From positions 1,612,001 to 1,676,000 of the forward strand of contig NZ_CP018811.1 in NCBI RefSeq assembly GCF_001922345.1: a DNA stretch of 64,000 nt, given 5' to 3'. The DNA comes from Paraburkholderia sp. SOS3 (lineage in GTDB: Bacteria; Pseudomonadota; Gammaproteobacteria; Burkholderiales; Burkholderiaceae). The notes under the pieces were generated by a model. It did not search any database, had not been told where the DNA came from, and worked only from the letters and a program-made list of their open reading frames with translations. Below, piece after piece: positions 1-9,416 of this stretch; position 1 is the first letter of the stretch; each line of letters begins with the position of its first letter. Position numbers and translations under genes: made by a program.

Positions 1-40
1 ATCCGGTTGCGCGCGCAACGAAAACGAGGAGCATGACGCG

Positions 41-1180
41 ATGGCAGGAAGACTGAAACTGGGCATGGTCGGCGGCGGGCAGGGTGCTTTTATCGGCGCG
101 GTGCACCGGATCGCCGCGCGCCTCGACGACCGCTTCGAGCTCGTCGCGGGCGCGTTGTCGTCGGACCCGCAGCGCGCGCAGGCGAGCGCCGACGAAGCGA
201 ATATCGCGCGCAGTTACGCGGACTGGCGCGAGATGGCGCGTGCGGAAAGCACACGTGAGGACGGCATCGACGCGGTGGCGATCGTCACGCCGAACCATCT
301 GCATGCGCCCGTTGCGACGGCGTTTCTCGAAGCCGGTATCCATGTGATCTGCGACAAGCCGCTCGCGGTATCGCTTGCCGAAGGCGAGGCATTGGCCCGC
401 CTCGCGCACGAAAAGCAGCGGCTTTTTGCCCTGACGCACACGTACTCGGGCTACCCGATGGTGCGGCACGCGCGCGAGATGATCGAAGCGGGCGAACTGG
501 GCGAGATTCGCGTCGTGCAGGTGGAATATGCGCAGGACTGGCTCGCGGAACCGGTCGAGCAGAGCGGCACGAACAAGCAGGCCGTGTGGCGCACCGACCC
601 GAAGCTGTCGGGGCCGGCCGGCTGCCTCGGCGATATCGGCACGCATGCGTATCACCTCGCGGGGTTTATCAGCGGCATGCTGCCCGAGGCGCTTGCGGCC
701 GAAGTGCATACGTTCGTGCCGGGGCGCCGCGTCGACGATCACGTGCAGGCGATGCTGCGCTATGCGAACGGCGCGCGCGGCATGCTGTGGGCAAGCCAGG
801 TCGCGAGCGGCGAGGAAAACGGCTTGCGGCTGCGCGTGTACGGCACGAAGGCGAGCATTGCGTTCGAACAGGAAGCGCCGAACGAACTGGGTTTCACGCC
901 GCTTGGCGGTGCGCGGCGGCGCATCACGCGCGGGCGCGTGAAGGGCGCCGCGGCCGCGAACGCGACGCGTGTGCCGGCCGGGCATCCGGAAGGCTATCTC
1001 GAAGCGTTCGCGCAGCTGTATCAGGACGCCGCGTTGCAGATCGAAGCGCTCGATGCGGGTCAGCCGCTGCCGCCGGAAAGCCGCCTTCTGACGACCGTCG
1101 ACGATGGTGTCGAAGGTTTGCGGTTTATCGATGCGATGCTGGCCAGCAGCGCGGCCGGCGGCCAGTGGCGGCAGATCTGA
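41..1180 (+). CDS. Gfo/Idh/MocA-family NAD(P)-dependent oxidoreductase
   Basis: A 379-residue protein with the two-domain plan of this family. The N-terminal Rossmann fold has a glycine-rich loop at about residues 8-19 ([12 protein letters not shown]). A CDKPLA segment at 104-109 corresponds to the family EKP motif, whose lysine is catalytic. GDIGTH at 197-202 holds the usual C-terminal-domain histidine. Members oxidise or reduce sugars, inositols and related polyols with NAD(P). The substrate cannot be told from sequence. A GAGGAG ribosome site lies about 10 bases before the ATG. The upstream context is outside the window, so the operon is unknown; the next gene is on the other strand. Confidence 0.9.
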   Translation: MAGRLKLGMVGGGQGAFIGAVHRIAARLDDRFELVAGALSSDPQRAQASADEANIARSYADWREMARAESTREDGIDAVAIVTPNHLHAPVATAFLEAGIHVICDKPLAVSLAEGEALARLAHEKQRLFALTHTYSGYPMVRHAREMIEAGELGEIRVVQVEYAQDWLAEPVEQSGTNKQAVWRTDPKLSGPAGCLGDIGTHAYHLAGFISGMLPEALAAEVHTFVPGRRVDDHVQAMLRYANGARGMLWASQVASGEENGLRLRVYGTKASIAFEQEAPNELGFTPLGGARRRITRGRVKGAAAANATRVPAGHPEGYLEAFAQLYQDAALQIEALDAGQPLPPESRLLTTVDDGVEGLRFIDAMLASSAAGGQWRQI

Positions 1181-1212
1181 CGCGTGCCGGCTGCTCGATG
1201 CGCGAACGCGCG

Positions 1213-1470
1213 CTAGCTTTTGCTCTTTCTGATCTGTTCTTCGAACGCGAGGTCGAGCTTGCTGGCCTTGCGCGGCTTTTTCGGGCCGAATTCGTCGACG
1301 AATCTGACGAAGTCGTCGAGCGGCAACGGTTCGGACATTTTCTGATCGGCGCCGCTCGACCGGTCGACGAGGTAGAACAGGCCGCCCGACAGCGCGACGG
1401 CCGCATAGCGGGCGTTGCCGCTGCGGGTTTTCAGCCGTTCGACGGCATGGATGGCTCGGGTAGTGCGCAT
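1213..1470 (-). CDS. Small conserved-looking hypothetical protein (85 aa)
   Basis: An 85-residue soluble, basic protein that I cannot assign. The N-terminal half (about 1-45) reads as a small mixed fold with VERLKTRSGNARYAAV and a GGLFYLVDRS strand. The C-terminus is charged and helical (DDFVRFVDEFGPKKPRKASK). No signal peptide or membrane segment is seen. It converges with the oxidoreductase at 41-1180 and lies downstream of the binding-protein gene on the same strand. Coding character is supported by the ordinary residue composition. Function is unknown. Confidence 0.6.
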   Translation of the reverse strand: MRTTRAIHAVERLKTRSGNARYAAVALSGGLFYLVDRSSGADQKMSEPLPLDDFVRFVDEFGPKKPRKASKLDLAFEEQIRKSKS

Positions 1471-1525
1471 GGTGGGGACGCTGAACGCGATCGGGCGACG
1501 AAAGAGGTCTACTTTAACAACAGCG

Positions 1526-2686
1526 TCACTGACTCAGGTAGACAAACTTCCCGCCTTTGATGGTGCCCATCACGCTCGCGCGCTGATCGAGCCCGACGTG
1601 ATCGGTCGCGCTCGTATTGACGACGCCGTTCGGCACCACGAGTTCATGCGCCTGCTCGAGCGCTTCGCGTAGCGCGACGCGAAACGCCGGCGTGCCGGGC
1701 TGCGCCGTTTTCAATGCACGCGCGAGCGCATCCTGCAGCCGCGGATACACACCGGCCGCATCGCCGGCGAACTGCGTGACCGTGTTCGGCCCGTACTTCG
1801 CCTCATAGTCGTTGACGAACGCGAGCGCCGCCTGCTTCGCCGGATGATCGGCGGGCAGCGTGCGCGCGACGACCACGGGCTGCGTTGGAAACAGCGTGCC
1901 TTCGACGTCCTTGCCGCCGAGCTTGATGAATTCCGGCGTGGCGATGCCATGCGTCTGATAAATGGCGCCCTTGTAGCCGCGCTCGACGAGCGTGCGTTGC
2001 GGCAGCACGCTCGGCGTGCCCGCACCGGCGATCAGGACCGCGTCGGGTTTGGCCGCGATCAGCTTCAGCACCTGGCCCGTCACGCTCGTGTCGGTGCGAT
2101 TGAAGCGCTCGGTCGCGACCACCTGAATGTGCCGCAGCGCCGCGAACTTCGTGAACTCGTTGAGCCAGCTGTCGCCGTAGCTGTCCGCGAAGCCGATAAA
2201 GCCGACCGTTTTCACGTTGTGATTCGCCATGTAGCGCGTCATCACGTCGGCCATCGCGCTATCGGTCTGCGCCATCTTGAACGCCCAGACGCGCTTGCCT
2301 TCCTGCGGCTCGACGACGGCCGCCGAGCCGATCAGCGTGATCATCGGCGTGCGGCTCTGCGCGACCGGGTCGAGCGCCGCGAGCGCGGCCGGCGTCACGT
2401 TCGGGCCGACGATCACGTCGACGTGGTCTTCGTTGATGAGCTTGTGGATGTTGCGGACCGCGACGCCGGGGTCAGAGCCGTCGTCGAGCAAGATATATTG
2501 CGCGGGCTGGCCGGCGATCGTCTTCGGCCACATCAGGATCGCGTTCCTGCTCGTGATGCCGATTGCGGCGGCGGGGCCCGTCGTCGACAGATCGATGCCG
2601 ACCTTAAGCTCCGCGTGAGCGGCGCTGGCGAGCAGAAAGGCGCCGAGCGCGGCGAACCCGCGCAGGGTCTTCTTATAGGACGTCAT
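1526..2686 (-). CDS. ABC transporter substrate-binding protein, branched-chain amino acid type
   Basis: A 386-residue periplasmic binding protein of the LivJ/Peripla_BP_6 type. A Sec signal peptide covers about residues 1-25 and ends AHA before ELKVGIDLSTTGPAAAIG, the usual first strand of the mature protein. A conserved VIVGPNVTPAALA segment follows. It would deliver a small ligand (amino acid, amide or aromatic acid) to a membrane permease. No permease or ATPase gene is adjacent, so it is an orphan or works with a distant LivHMGF set. It starts 21 bases downstream of the cysB stop on the same strand and may be co-transcribed with cysB, hinting at a sulfur-containing ligand; that is inference only. 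Confidence 0.88.
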   Translation of the reverse strand: MTSYKKTLRGFAALGAFLLASAAHAELKVGIDLSTTGPAAAIGITSRNAILMWPKTIAGQPAQYILLDDGSDPGVAVRNIHKLINEDHVDVIVGPNVTPAALAALDPVAQSRTPMITLIGSAAVVEPQEGKRVWAFKMAQTDSAMADVMTRYMANHNVKTVGFIGFADSYGDSWLNEFTKFAALRHIQVVATERFNRTDTSVTGQVLKLIAAKPDAVLIAGAGTPSVLPQRTLVERGYKGAIYQTHGIATPEFIKLGGKDVEGTLFPTQPVVVARTLPADHPAKQAALAFVNDYEAKYGPNTVTQFAGDAAGVYPRLQDALARALKTAQPGTPAFRVALREALEQAHELVVPNGVVNTSATDHVGLDQRASVMGTIKGGKFVYLSQ

Positions 2687-2707
2687 GCGGACACTCCAGC
2701 CGGACCA

Positions 2708-3649
2708 TCAAAGCTCATAGGTTTCGCTCTCGCCCTTCAGCGCCTGCTCGATGAGCTTGCGGTTCATGCTCGGCGACAGCAGTTCGACCAATGTGTAGAC
2801 GTAACTGCGCAGGTACCCGCCCTGTTTCAGCGCGACACGCGTGATGTTGCTGCCGAACAGATGCCCGACCGGCATCGCCCGCAGATGCCGGTCGCGCTCG
2901 GCGTTGAATGCGATGTCGGCCATGATGCCGACGCCGAGCCCCAGTTCGACGTACGTCTTGATGACGTCGGCGTCGATCGCCTCGAGCACGATGTCGGGGT
3001 GCAGGCCGCGCAGCCGGAACGCGTCGTTGATCTTCGTGCGGCCCGCAAACGCGTTTTCGTAGGTAATGAGCGGAAATTGCGACAGATCGTCGAGCGACAG
3101 CTGCTTGCGCTCGAGCAGCGGATGGTCGTCCTGCATCACCGCGACGTGGTGCCAGGTAAAGCACGGCAGCGTCACGAGCTCCTTGTAGTTCGACAGCCCC
3201 TCGGTGGCGATCGCGACGTCGGCCTGGTCGTGGATGACCATCTCGGCGACCTGGCTCGGACTGCCTTGCAGAATCGAAAGGTGAACCTTGGGATAGCGCT
3301 TCTTGAATTCGGCGATCGCGGCGGGCAGCGAGTAGCGCGCCTGCGTGTGCGTCGCGGCGATCACGAGATTGCCCTGGTCCTGCGCGGCGTAATCCTTGCC
3401 GATCCGTTTCAGGCTTTCGACTTCCTGCAGGATCCGCTCGACCGACGCCAGAATGATGCGCCCCGGCTCGGTCAGCGAGCGCACGCGCTTGCCGTGGCGC
3501 GTGAAGATTTCCACGCCCAGCTCGTCCTCGAGCTCGATGATCGCCTTCGAGACGCCAGGCTGGCTCGTATACAGCGCCTTGGCCGCTTCGGTGAGGTTGA
3601 AGTTCTGGCGGACGGCTTCCCGGACGAAGCGGAACTGGTGCAGGTTCAT
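2708..3649 (-). CDS. cysB: CysB-type LysR regulator of sulfur assimilation
   Basis: A 313-residue LysR-family protein of the CysB/Cbl branch. The N-terminal winged helix-turn-helix occupies about residues 1-60 (MNLHQFRFVREAVRQNFNLT, then AAKALYTSQPGVSKAI). The rest is the inducer-binding domain with the CysB-like TLPCFTWHHVAV and FGSNITRVALKQGGYLR segments. CysB activates cysteine regulon promoters in response to N-acetylserine. Here it is divergent from the cysI-led operon across a 234-base AT-rich gap, the arrangement expected for its target. The binding-protein gene follows 21 bases downstream. Confidence 0.93.
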   Translation of the reverse strand: MNLHQFRFVREAVRQNFNLTEAAKALYTSQPGVSKAIIELEDELGVEIFTRHGKRVRSLTEPGRIILASVERILQEVESLKRIGKDYAAQDQGNLVIAATHTQARYSLPAAIAEFKKRYPKVHLSILQGSPSQVAEMVIHDQADVAIATEGLSNYKELVTLPCFTWHHVAVMQDDHPLLERKQLSLDDLSQFPLITYENAFAGRTKINDAFRLRGLHPDIVLEAIDADVIKTYVELGLGVGIMADIAFNAERDRHLRAMPVGHLFGSNITRVALKQGGYLRSYVYTLVELLSPSMNRKLIEQALKGESETYEL

Positions 3650-3883
3650 ATATAACCTCTCCGCATATAAACAGAATTTTTTAGTCGTTTGAGATATTAA
3701 GCGAGTTTATTACGATTTCTCGAACTTTTCCAATATGGTTATCGCTTTTCGTCATTAGCAAATCACGAGCGGGTCTGATGTCGTGCACCCGACTTGCTCT
3801 GCTAACAAGACGGACGGCGACGTCCATCGCGCGGCGTAACCGGAACGGCGCGTGGGTTGAGACAAACAAACTGGGGTCCCCGA
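3650..3883. promoter_or_regulatory. Divergent cysB / cys operon promoter region
   Basis: A 234-base gap between two divergent starts. The part from about 3650 to 3770 is strongly AT-rich in a GC-rich chromosome, with repeated ATATAA-like blocks next to the cysB start and A/T tracts through 3740. This is typical of a LysR-type activation region. I cannot fix exact CysB half-sites or the -35/-10 boxes by eye. Confidence 0.5.
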
Positions 3884-5563
3884 ATGTATCAATACGATCA
3901 GTACGACCAGACCATCGTTGACGAACGCGTCGCGCAGTACGCCGACCAGGTTCGCCGCCGGCTGTCGGGCGAATTGAGCGAAGAAGAGTTCCGCCCGTTG
4001 CGTCTGCAGAATGGCCTGTACATGCAGCGCCACGCCTACATGCACCGCATCGCGATTCCTTACGGCAATCTGCGCAGCGACCAGATGCGCATGCTCGCGA
4101 CGATCGCGCGCGAACACGACCGCGGCTACGGCCATTTCTCGACGCGCACGAACATCCAGTTCAACTGGGTCGAGCTCGAGGAGACGCCGGAAATTCTGCG
4201 CAAGCTCGCGTCGGTGCAGATGCACGGTATCCAGACGTCGGGCAACTGCATCCGCAACATCACGGCCGACCAGTTCGCGGGCATCGCGCCCGACGAGCAG
4301 ATCGACCCGCGTCCGTGGGCCGAGATTCTGCGCCAGTGGTCGACGTTCCACCCTGAATTCGCATGGCTGCCGCGCAAGTTCAAGATTGCCGTGTCGGGCT
4401 CGAAGGAAGACCGCGCAGCAGTGCAGATTCATGACCTTGGCGTCTATCTGTCGAAGAATGCCGACGGTGAGGTGGTCGCGAGCATTCTCGCGGGCGGCGG
4501 TCTGGGCCGTACGCCGATCATCGGCGCGGTGATTCGCGAAAACCTGCCGTGGCAGCATCTGCTGACCTACTGCGAAGCCGTGCTGCGCGTGTACAACCGC
4601 TACGGCCGCCGCGACAACCTGTACAAGGCGCGCATCAAGATTCTGGTGAAGGCGCTGTCGCCCGAGAAATTCGCGCAGCAGGTCGAGGAAGAGTGGCAGC
4701 ACCTGAAAGACGGCCCGTCGACGCTGACGCAAGCGGAAGTGGACCGCGTGTCGCAACACTTCGCGCCGCCGCAGTACGACAAGCTGCCGGACACGGATCC
4801 GAGCTTCGAAAAGCATCTGCTCGAAAGCCGCGCGTTTGCGCGCTGGGTCGAGCGCAGCGTGCGGCCGCATCGCGTGTCGGGCTACGCGGCCGTGACGCTT
4901 TCGCTGAAGCCGCACGGCATTGCCCCGGGCGATGCAACCGATGCGCAAATGGACGCGGTCGCCGATCTCGCCGACGAGTACTCTCTCGGTGAAATCCGCG
5001 TCTCGCACGAGCAGAACCTGATTCTCGCCAACGTCAGGAAGCGCGATCTGTACGCGCTGTGGGAAAAGGCGAAGACGATCGGTTTCGCGACGCCGAACAT
5101 CGGCTTGCTGACCGATATCATTGCGTGCCCGGGCGGCGATTTCTGCTCGCTCGCGAACGCGAAGTCGATTCCGATTGCGAAGGCGATCCAGCAGCGCTTC
5201 GACGATATGGATTTCGTCTATGACCTCGGCGAACTGTCGTTGAACATTTCGGGTTGCATGAATTCGTGCGGCCACCATCACGTCGGCAATATCGGCGTGC
5301 TCGGCGTCGACAAGGACGGCTCCGAGTGGTACCAGGTGTCGCTCGGCGGCGAGCAGGGTACCGGTGCGACCGGCGCGCATCTGGGCCGCGTGATCGGCCC
5401 GTCGTTCTCGGCTGAGGAAATGCCGGATGTGGTCGCGAAAGTGATCGATACGTTTGTCGAACAGCGCCTTGATGGCGAGCGTTTTATCGACACGTACAAC
5501 CGGATCGGCATCGCGCCTTTCAAGGAGCGCGTGTACGCATCGCGCCAACCCGCTCACGCATAA
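3884..5563 (+). CDS. cysI: Sulfite (nitrite/sulfite) reductase hemoprotein
   Basis: A 559-residue ferredoxin-type nitrite/sulfite reductase. It reduces sulfite to sulfide in the cytoplasm with a siroheme coupled to a [4Fe-4S] cluster. The four cluster cysteines are visible: Cys415 and Cys421 (CPGGDFC) and Cys458 and Cys462 (CMNSC), followed by a histidine pair. The ATG at 3884 (MYQYDQYDQ) is preferred to an in-frame TTG at 3857, which would add nine odd residues. No cysJ flavoprotein gene follows; the electron donor is probably ferredoxin or DUF934-linked. First gene of the operon cysI-DUF934-cysH-cysD-cysN-cobA. Confidence 0.94.
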   Translation: MYQYDQYDQTIVDERVAQYADQVRRRLSGELSEEEFRPLRLQNGLYMQRHAYMHRIAIPYGNLRSDQMRMLATIAREHDRGYGHFSTRTNIQFNWVELEETPEILRKLASVQMHGIQTSGNCIRNITADQFAGIAPDEQIDPRPWAEILRQWSTFHPEFAWLPRKFKIAVSGSKEDRAAVQIHDLGVYLSKNADGEVVASILAGGGLGRTPIIGAVIRENLPWQHLLTYCEAVLRVYNRYGRRDNLYKARIKILVKALSPEKFAQQVEEEWQHLKDGPSTLTQAEVDRVSQHFAPPQYDKLPDTDPSFEKHLLESRAFARWVERSVRPHRVSGYAAVTLSLKPHGIAPGDATDAQMDAVADLADEYSLGEIRVSHEQNLILANVRKRDLYALWEKAKTIGFATPNIGLLTDIIACPGGDFCSLANAKSIPIAKAIQQRFDDMDFVYDLGELSLNISGCMNSCGHHHVGNIGVLGVDKDGSEWYQVSLGGEQGTGATGAHLGRVIGPSFSAEEMPDVVAKVIDTFVEQRLDGERFIDTYNRIGIAPFKERVYASRQPAHA

Positions 5564-5587
5564 CCGGCCCAATAAGGAATGTTGCAG

Positions 5588-6139
5588 ATGGCTTCGATTA
5601 TCAAGAACCGCCAGGTCGTGAGCGATGACTGGACCGTGGTGCGCGCGGCCGAAGACGGCACGCTGCCCGCGGTGGATGCGTTGCCGGCCGGCAAGATCAT
5701 CGTGCCGCTCGCGTTGTGGCAGGCTTCGCGCGACGCGCTGACGGCCGCGCGCGGCGCGGCCGCCATCGGCGTGTGGCTCGCGGGCGACAGCGAACCGGCC
5801 GACATCGCCGGCGATTTCGATGCGATCGCGTTGATCGCAGTCGATTTCCCGGTGTTTCGCGACGGCCGCGGCTACAGCATCGCGCGTTTGCTGCGCGAGC
5901 GCTATGGCTACAAGGGCGAGATTCGCGCGATCGGCGACGTGCTGCGTGACCAGTTGCGCTTTTACGAGCGCTGCGGGTTCGACGCCTATGCGGTGCGTGC
6001 GGACAAGGACATCCACGACGCGCTGAAGGCGTTCACCGAGTTCACGGTGCAGTACCAGGGCGCATTCGACGAACCGCGCCCGCTGTTCCGCCGCCGCGAG
6101 GCGGCTCAGGCTGCTGCGGCGCAAAAGGTCTCCGCATGA
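5588..6139 (+). CDS. DUF934 family protein, sulfite-reductase associated
   Basis: A 183-residue DUF934 protein, regularly found between cysI and cysH in proteobacteria that use a single-subunit sulfite reductase. The conserved C-terminal part includes SIARLLRERYGYKGEIRAIG and LRDQLRFYERCGFDAY. The role is not established; a part in electron supply to CysI has been guessed from this context. The ATG at 5588 has an AAGGA site 9 bases upstream and is preferred to the ATG at 5579. Its stop overlaps the cysH start (ATGA), so the two are translationally coupled. Confidence 0.88.
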   Translation: MASIIKNRQVVSDDWTVVRAAEDGTLPAVDALPAGKIIVPLALWQASRDALTAARGAAAIGVWLAGDSEPADIAGDFDAIALIAVDFPVFRDGRGYSIARLLRERYGYKGEIRAIGDVLRDQLRFYERCGFDAYAVRADKDIHDALKAFTEFTVQYQGAFDEPRPLFRRREAAQAAAAQKVSA

Positions 6140-6876
6140 GCGAAGTGCAGAACGTCGCGCCCGAACTGGCTGTGAAGATCGAGCGGCTCGATGCGCTGCT
6201 CGATTCGATCGCGGCCCGCCACGCGAACGTGAAGTTCGCGAGCAGCCTCGCCGCGGAAGACATGCTGCTTACGCACGCGATCCTGTCGCGCGGCGTGAAG
6301 ATCGGCATATTCAGTCTGAATACGGGCCGGCTGCATGCGGAAACGCTCGGCATGTTCGATCGCGTGCGCGAGCGCTACGGCTACGATATCGAGCAGTACC
6401 ACCCGCAGACGGCCGCCGTCGACGAATATGTCGCCGCGCACGGCCTGAATGCGTTCTACGAAAGCATCGACCTGCGCAAGCGCTGCTGCGAAATCCGCAA
6501 GGTCGAGCCGCTTAACCGCGCCTTGACGGGCGTCAGTGCCTGGGTGACGGGCCAGCGCCGCGAGCAGTCGGTGACGCGCGCCGAGCTGCACGAGGAAGAG
6601 CACGACGCCGCCCGCCACATCGCGAAGTTCAACCCGCTTGCCGATTGGACGGAAGCGGACGTCTGGGCGTACCTTAAGGCGTTCGACGTGCCGGTCAATC
6701 CGCTGCACGCGCGCGGCTACCCGAGCATCGGCTGCGAGCCCTGTACGCGCGCGGTGCGGCCGGGCGAAGACAGCCGGGCCGGGCGCTGGTGGTGGGAATC
6801 GCGCGATACTAAGGAATGCGGGCTGCACATCACGACCATTCCGATCGCGACAAGCGCCGAAAACGCCTCCGCGTGA
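6136..6876 (+). CDS. cysH: Assimilatory adenylyl-sulfate (APS) reductase
   Basis: A 246-residue CysH-family reductase that turns APS or PAPS into sulfite using thioredoxin. The catalytic ECGLH tail is present with Cys at about residue 228. The protein also has the cysteine pair at 117-118 (KRCCEIRK) and CEPC at 200-203. These four residues bind a [4Fe-4S] cluster in the APS-specific branch and are absent from enterobacterial PAPS reductases. It should therefore act directly on APS, which fits the absence of a cysC kinase gene here. The start overlaps the DUF934 stop. Confidence 0.94.
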   Translation: MSEVQNVAPELAVKIERLDALLDSIAARHANVKFASSLAAEDMLLTHAILSRGVKIGIFSLNTGRLHAETLGMFDRVRERYGYDIEQYHPQTAAVDEYVAAHGLNAFYESIDLRKRCCEIRKVEPLNRALTGVSAWVTGQRREQSVTRAELHEEEHDAARHIAKFNPLADWTEADVWAYLKAFDVPVNPLHARGYPSIGCEPCTRAVRPGEDSRAGRWWWESRDTKECGLHITTIPIATSAENASA

Positions 6877-7005
6877 CCCGAGCCGCATAGGCGCCCACGC
6901 GTGGGCAGCGACCTCGAACGCATCAAAAGCGTGCATCAAAAGCCTTTTCGATAGCGCGAGCCGGCAACGCCGCTCGCCCGGATGAATCAAAGAAGGACCC
7001 GAACC

Positions 7006-7968
7006 ATGAGCACGACGCTCGAACCTACTGTGACCGCACCGCTTACGAATACCGGCAACCGGATGGACCACCTTGACTGGCTCGAAGCCGAGTCGATCCA
7101 TATCCTGCGCGAGCTGGTCGCCGAATGCAGCAAGCCTGCGCTGCTGTTCTCGGGCGGCAAGGACTCGGTGGTGGTGCTGCATCTCGCGCTGAAGGCATTC
7201 GGCCTCGGCGCGAACCGGCAGACCCAGCTGCCGTTCCCGCTCGTGCATATCGACACGGGCCACAACTACGAGGAAGTGATCGACTTCCGCGATCGTCGCG
7301 CGCAGCAGATCGGCGCCGAGCTCGTGGTCGGCCACGTCGAAGATTCGATCCGCCGCGGCACGGTGCGTCTGCGTCGCGAGACCGATTCGCGCAACGCGGT
7401 GCAGGCGGTCACACTGCTCGAAACGATCGAGCAATACGGCTATACCGCGATGATCGGCGGCGCGCGCCGCGACGAAGAAAAGGCCCGTGCGAAAGAGCGG
7501 ATCTTCTCGTTCCGCGACGAGTTCGGCCAATGGGATCCGAAGGCGCAGCGCCCCGAGCTGTGGAGCCTGTATAACGCGCGTCTGCATGCGGGCGAGCATC
7601 TGCGCGTGTTCCCGATCTCGAACTGGACCGAACTCGACGTGTGGCAATACATCGCGCGCGAGCAGCTCGAACTGCCGTCGATCTATTACGCGCATACGCG
7701 CGAGATCGTGCGCCGCAACGGGCTTCTCGTGCCGGTCACGCCGCTTACGCCGATGCGCGAGGGCGAGACGAGCGAACAGGCGCTCGTGCGTTTCCGCACG
7801 GTCGGCGACATCAGCTGCACGTGCCCGGTCGCAAGCGATGCGGACACGGTCGAAAAGATCATCGCCGAAACGGCGGTGACCGAGATCACGGAACGCGGCG
7901 CCACGCGGATGGACGACCAGACGTCCGAAGCCGCGATGGAACAGCGCAAGAAGCAAGGTTATTTCTGA
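7006..7968 (+). CDS. cysD: Sulfate adenylyltransferase subunit 2 (ATP sulfurylase small subunit)
   Basis: A 320-residue member of the PP-loop ATP pyrophosphatase fold that forms APS from ATP and sulfate. The SGGKDS loop is at about residues 49-54. The conserved ISNWTELDVWQYI and YYAHTR blocks follow, and the C-terminus ends in the family-typical QRKKQGYF. The ATG at 7006 has an AGAAGGA ribosome site 8 bases upstream and is chosen over the in-frame ATG at 6982. The 129-base gap after cysH holds no gene. CysD works as a complex with CysN, encoded next. Confidence 0.96.
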   Translation: MSTTLEPTVTAPLTNTGNRMDHLDWLEAESIHILRELVAECSKPALLFSGGKDSVVVLHLALKAFGLGANRQTQLPFPLVHIDTGHNYEEVIDFRDRRAQQIGAELVVGHVEDSIRRGTVRLRRETDSRNAVQAVTLLETIEQYGYTAMIGGARRDEEKARAKERIFSFRDEFGQWDPKAQRPELWSLYNARLHAGEHLRVFPISNWTELDVWQYIAREQLELPSIYYAHTREIVRRNGLLVPVTPLTPMREGETSEQALVRFRTVGDISCTCPVASDADTVEKIIAETAVTEITERGATRMDDQTSEAAMEQRKKQGYF

Positions 7969-7989
7969 GGCACGCGAGGTAAGACAGTC

Positions 7990-9303
7990 ATGAGCATTCA
8001 TCAACCGCAAGACCTCGGCGTGCTGCGTTTCATCACGGCAGGCAGTGTCGACGACGGCAAGAGCACGCTGATCGGCCGCCTGCTGTACGACAGCAAGGCC
8101 GTGCTGTCCGATCAGCTGTCGGCGCTGTCGCGCGCGAAGAACAAGCGTACCGTCGGCGACGAAATCGACCTGTCGCTGCTGACCGACGGCCTCGAAGCCG
8201 AACGCGAGCAGGGCATTACGATCGACGTGGCATATCGCTATTTCGCCACGGCGAAGCGCAAGTTCATCATCGCCGATACGCCGGGGCACGAGCAGTACAC
8301 GCGCAACATGGTGACCGGCGCATCGACCGCGCATGCGGCGATCATTCTCGTCGACGCGACGCGCGTGACGCTCGAAAACGGTGTGGCGCAACTGCTGCCG
8401 CAAACGAAGCGCCACAGCGCGATCGTGAAACTGCTTGGTTTGCAGCATGTGATCGTCGCGATCAACAAGATGGACCTCGTCGATTTCAACGAAACGCGCT
8501 TCAACGAGATTCGCGACGCGTATGTCGAACTTGCGCGCCAGCTCGGCTTGACGAATGTGCGCTTCGTGCCGGTGTCGGCGCTGAAGGGCGACAACATCGT
8601 CAGCGCGAGCGAGCGCATGCCGTGGTATGCGGGCGAGCCGCTGCTCGACGTGCTCGAGGCACTGCCGGTTGAAACAGCGGACCACGCGGCGCTGCGCTTT
8701 CCGGTGCAATGGGTGGCGCGCCAGGACGGCAGCCAGGCCGACGACTTTCGCGGCTATATGGGCCGTATCGAGTCCGGCGAAGTGAAGGTGGGCGACGCGA
8801 TTGTCGTGCTGCCGGCCAATCGCGAAGCAACGGTCGCGGAAATCGTCGCGCCGGTGCCGGGCGGCACCGCGCAAGTCGATCGCGCGTTCGCGGGCCAGAC
8901 GGTGACGATTCGCCTCGACCGGGACGTCGACGTATCGCGCGGCGATACGTTCGTGCTCGCGGGCGACCTGCCGCAGCCGGCGAAGAAGCTCGAAGCGGAT
9001 CTGTGCTGGTTCGACGACACGCCGCTGTCGACGCAGCGCAAGTACCTGCTGAAGCAGACCACCAACACGGTGTTCGCGCGCATCGGCGCGATCAGACAGG
9101 TGCTCGATGTGCATACGCTGTCGCATGCCACCGACCGGCACGACCTGTCGATGAACGATATCGGACGCGTGCAGCTGACGCTGCAAAAGCCGCTCGTGGC
9201 CGACGAGTATGATACGAACCCGGGCACGGGCGCATTCGTGCTGATCGATGAGGCGACGCATCATACGGTCGCCGCGGGCATGATTCGTGCACTTTCTGCT
9301 TGA
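7990..9303 (+). CDS. cysN: Sulfate adenylyltransferase subunit 1 (GTPase subunit)
   Basis: A 437-residue EF-Tu-like GTPase that drives ATP sulfurylase. G1 is GSVDDGKS at about residues 18-25, G3 DTPGHEQY begins at 96 and G4 NKMD at 159. A beta-barrel domain II (about 230-330) and a third domain follow. There is no C-terminal CysC kinase fusion: the protein ends at the normal CysN length. This agrees with an APS-reducing pathway. It lies 21 bases after cysD in the same operon. Confidence 0.96.
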   Translation: MSIHQPQDLGVLRFITAGSVDDGKSTLIGRLLYDSKAVLSDQLSALSRAKNKRTVGDEIDLSLLTDGLEAEREQGITIDVAYRYFATAKRKFIIADTPGHEQYTRNMVTGASTAHAAIILVDATRVTLENGVAQLLPQTKRHSAIVKLLGLQHVIVAINKMDLVDFNETRFNEIRDAYVELARQLGLTNVRFVPVSALKGDNIVSASERMPWYAGEPLLDVLEALPVETADHAALRFPVQWVARQDGSQADDFRGYMGRIESGEVKVGDAIVVLPANREATVAEIVAPVPGGTAQVDRAFAGQTVTIRLDRDVDVSRGDTFVLAGDLPQPAKKLEADLCWFDDTPLSTQRKYLLKQTTNTVFARIGAIRQVLDVHTLSHATDRHDLSMNDIGRVQLTLQKPLVADEYDTNPGTGAFVLIDEATHHTVAAGMIRALSA

Positions 9304-9416
9304 GGGCTCGCGGCTTCAAACGTGAAACAGCGCGAGCCGTGCATCAAGGGTGCATATCGCGGCAAACGGATTTCACGCGAGATTTCACGCAAGCGGGACG
9401 AACGGAGCAGGAGCAA

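Noticed and set aside
1844..3655. A 603-codon plus-strand frame over the binding protein and cysB
   Set aside because: It mirrors two convincing genes on the other strand and has charged, repetitive composition typical of antisense frames.
6106..9264. A 1052-codon minus-strand open frame opposite cysD and cysN
   Set aside because: It is the antisense of well-identified genes in high-GC DNA, with His/Arg/Leu-rich composition and no known motif.
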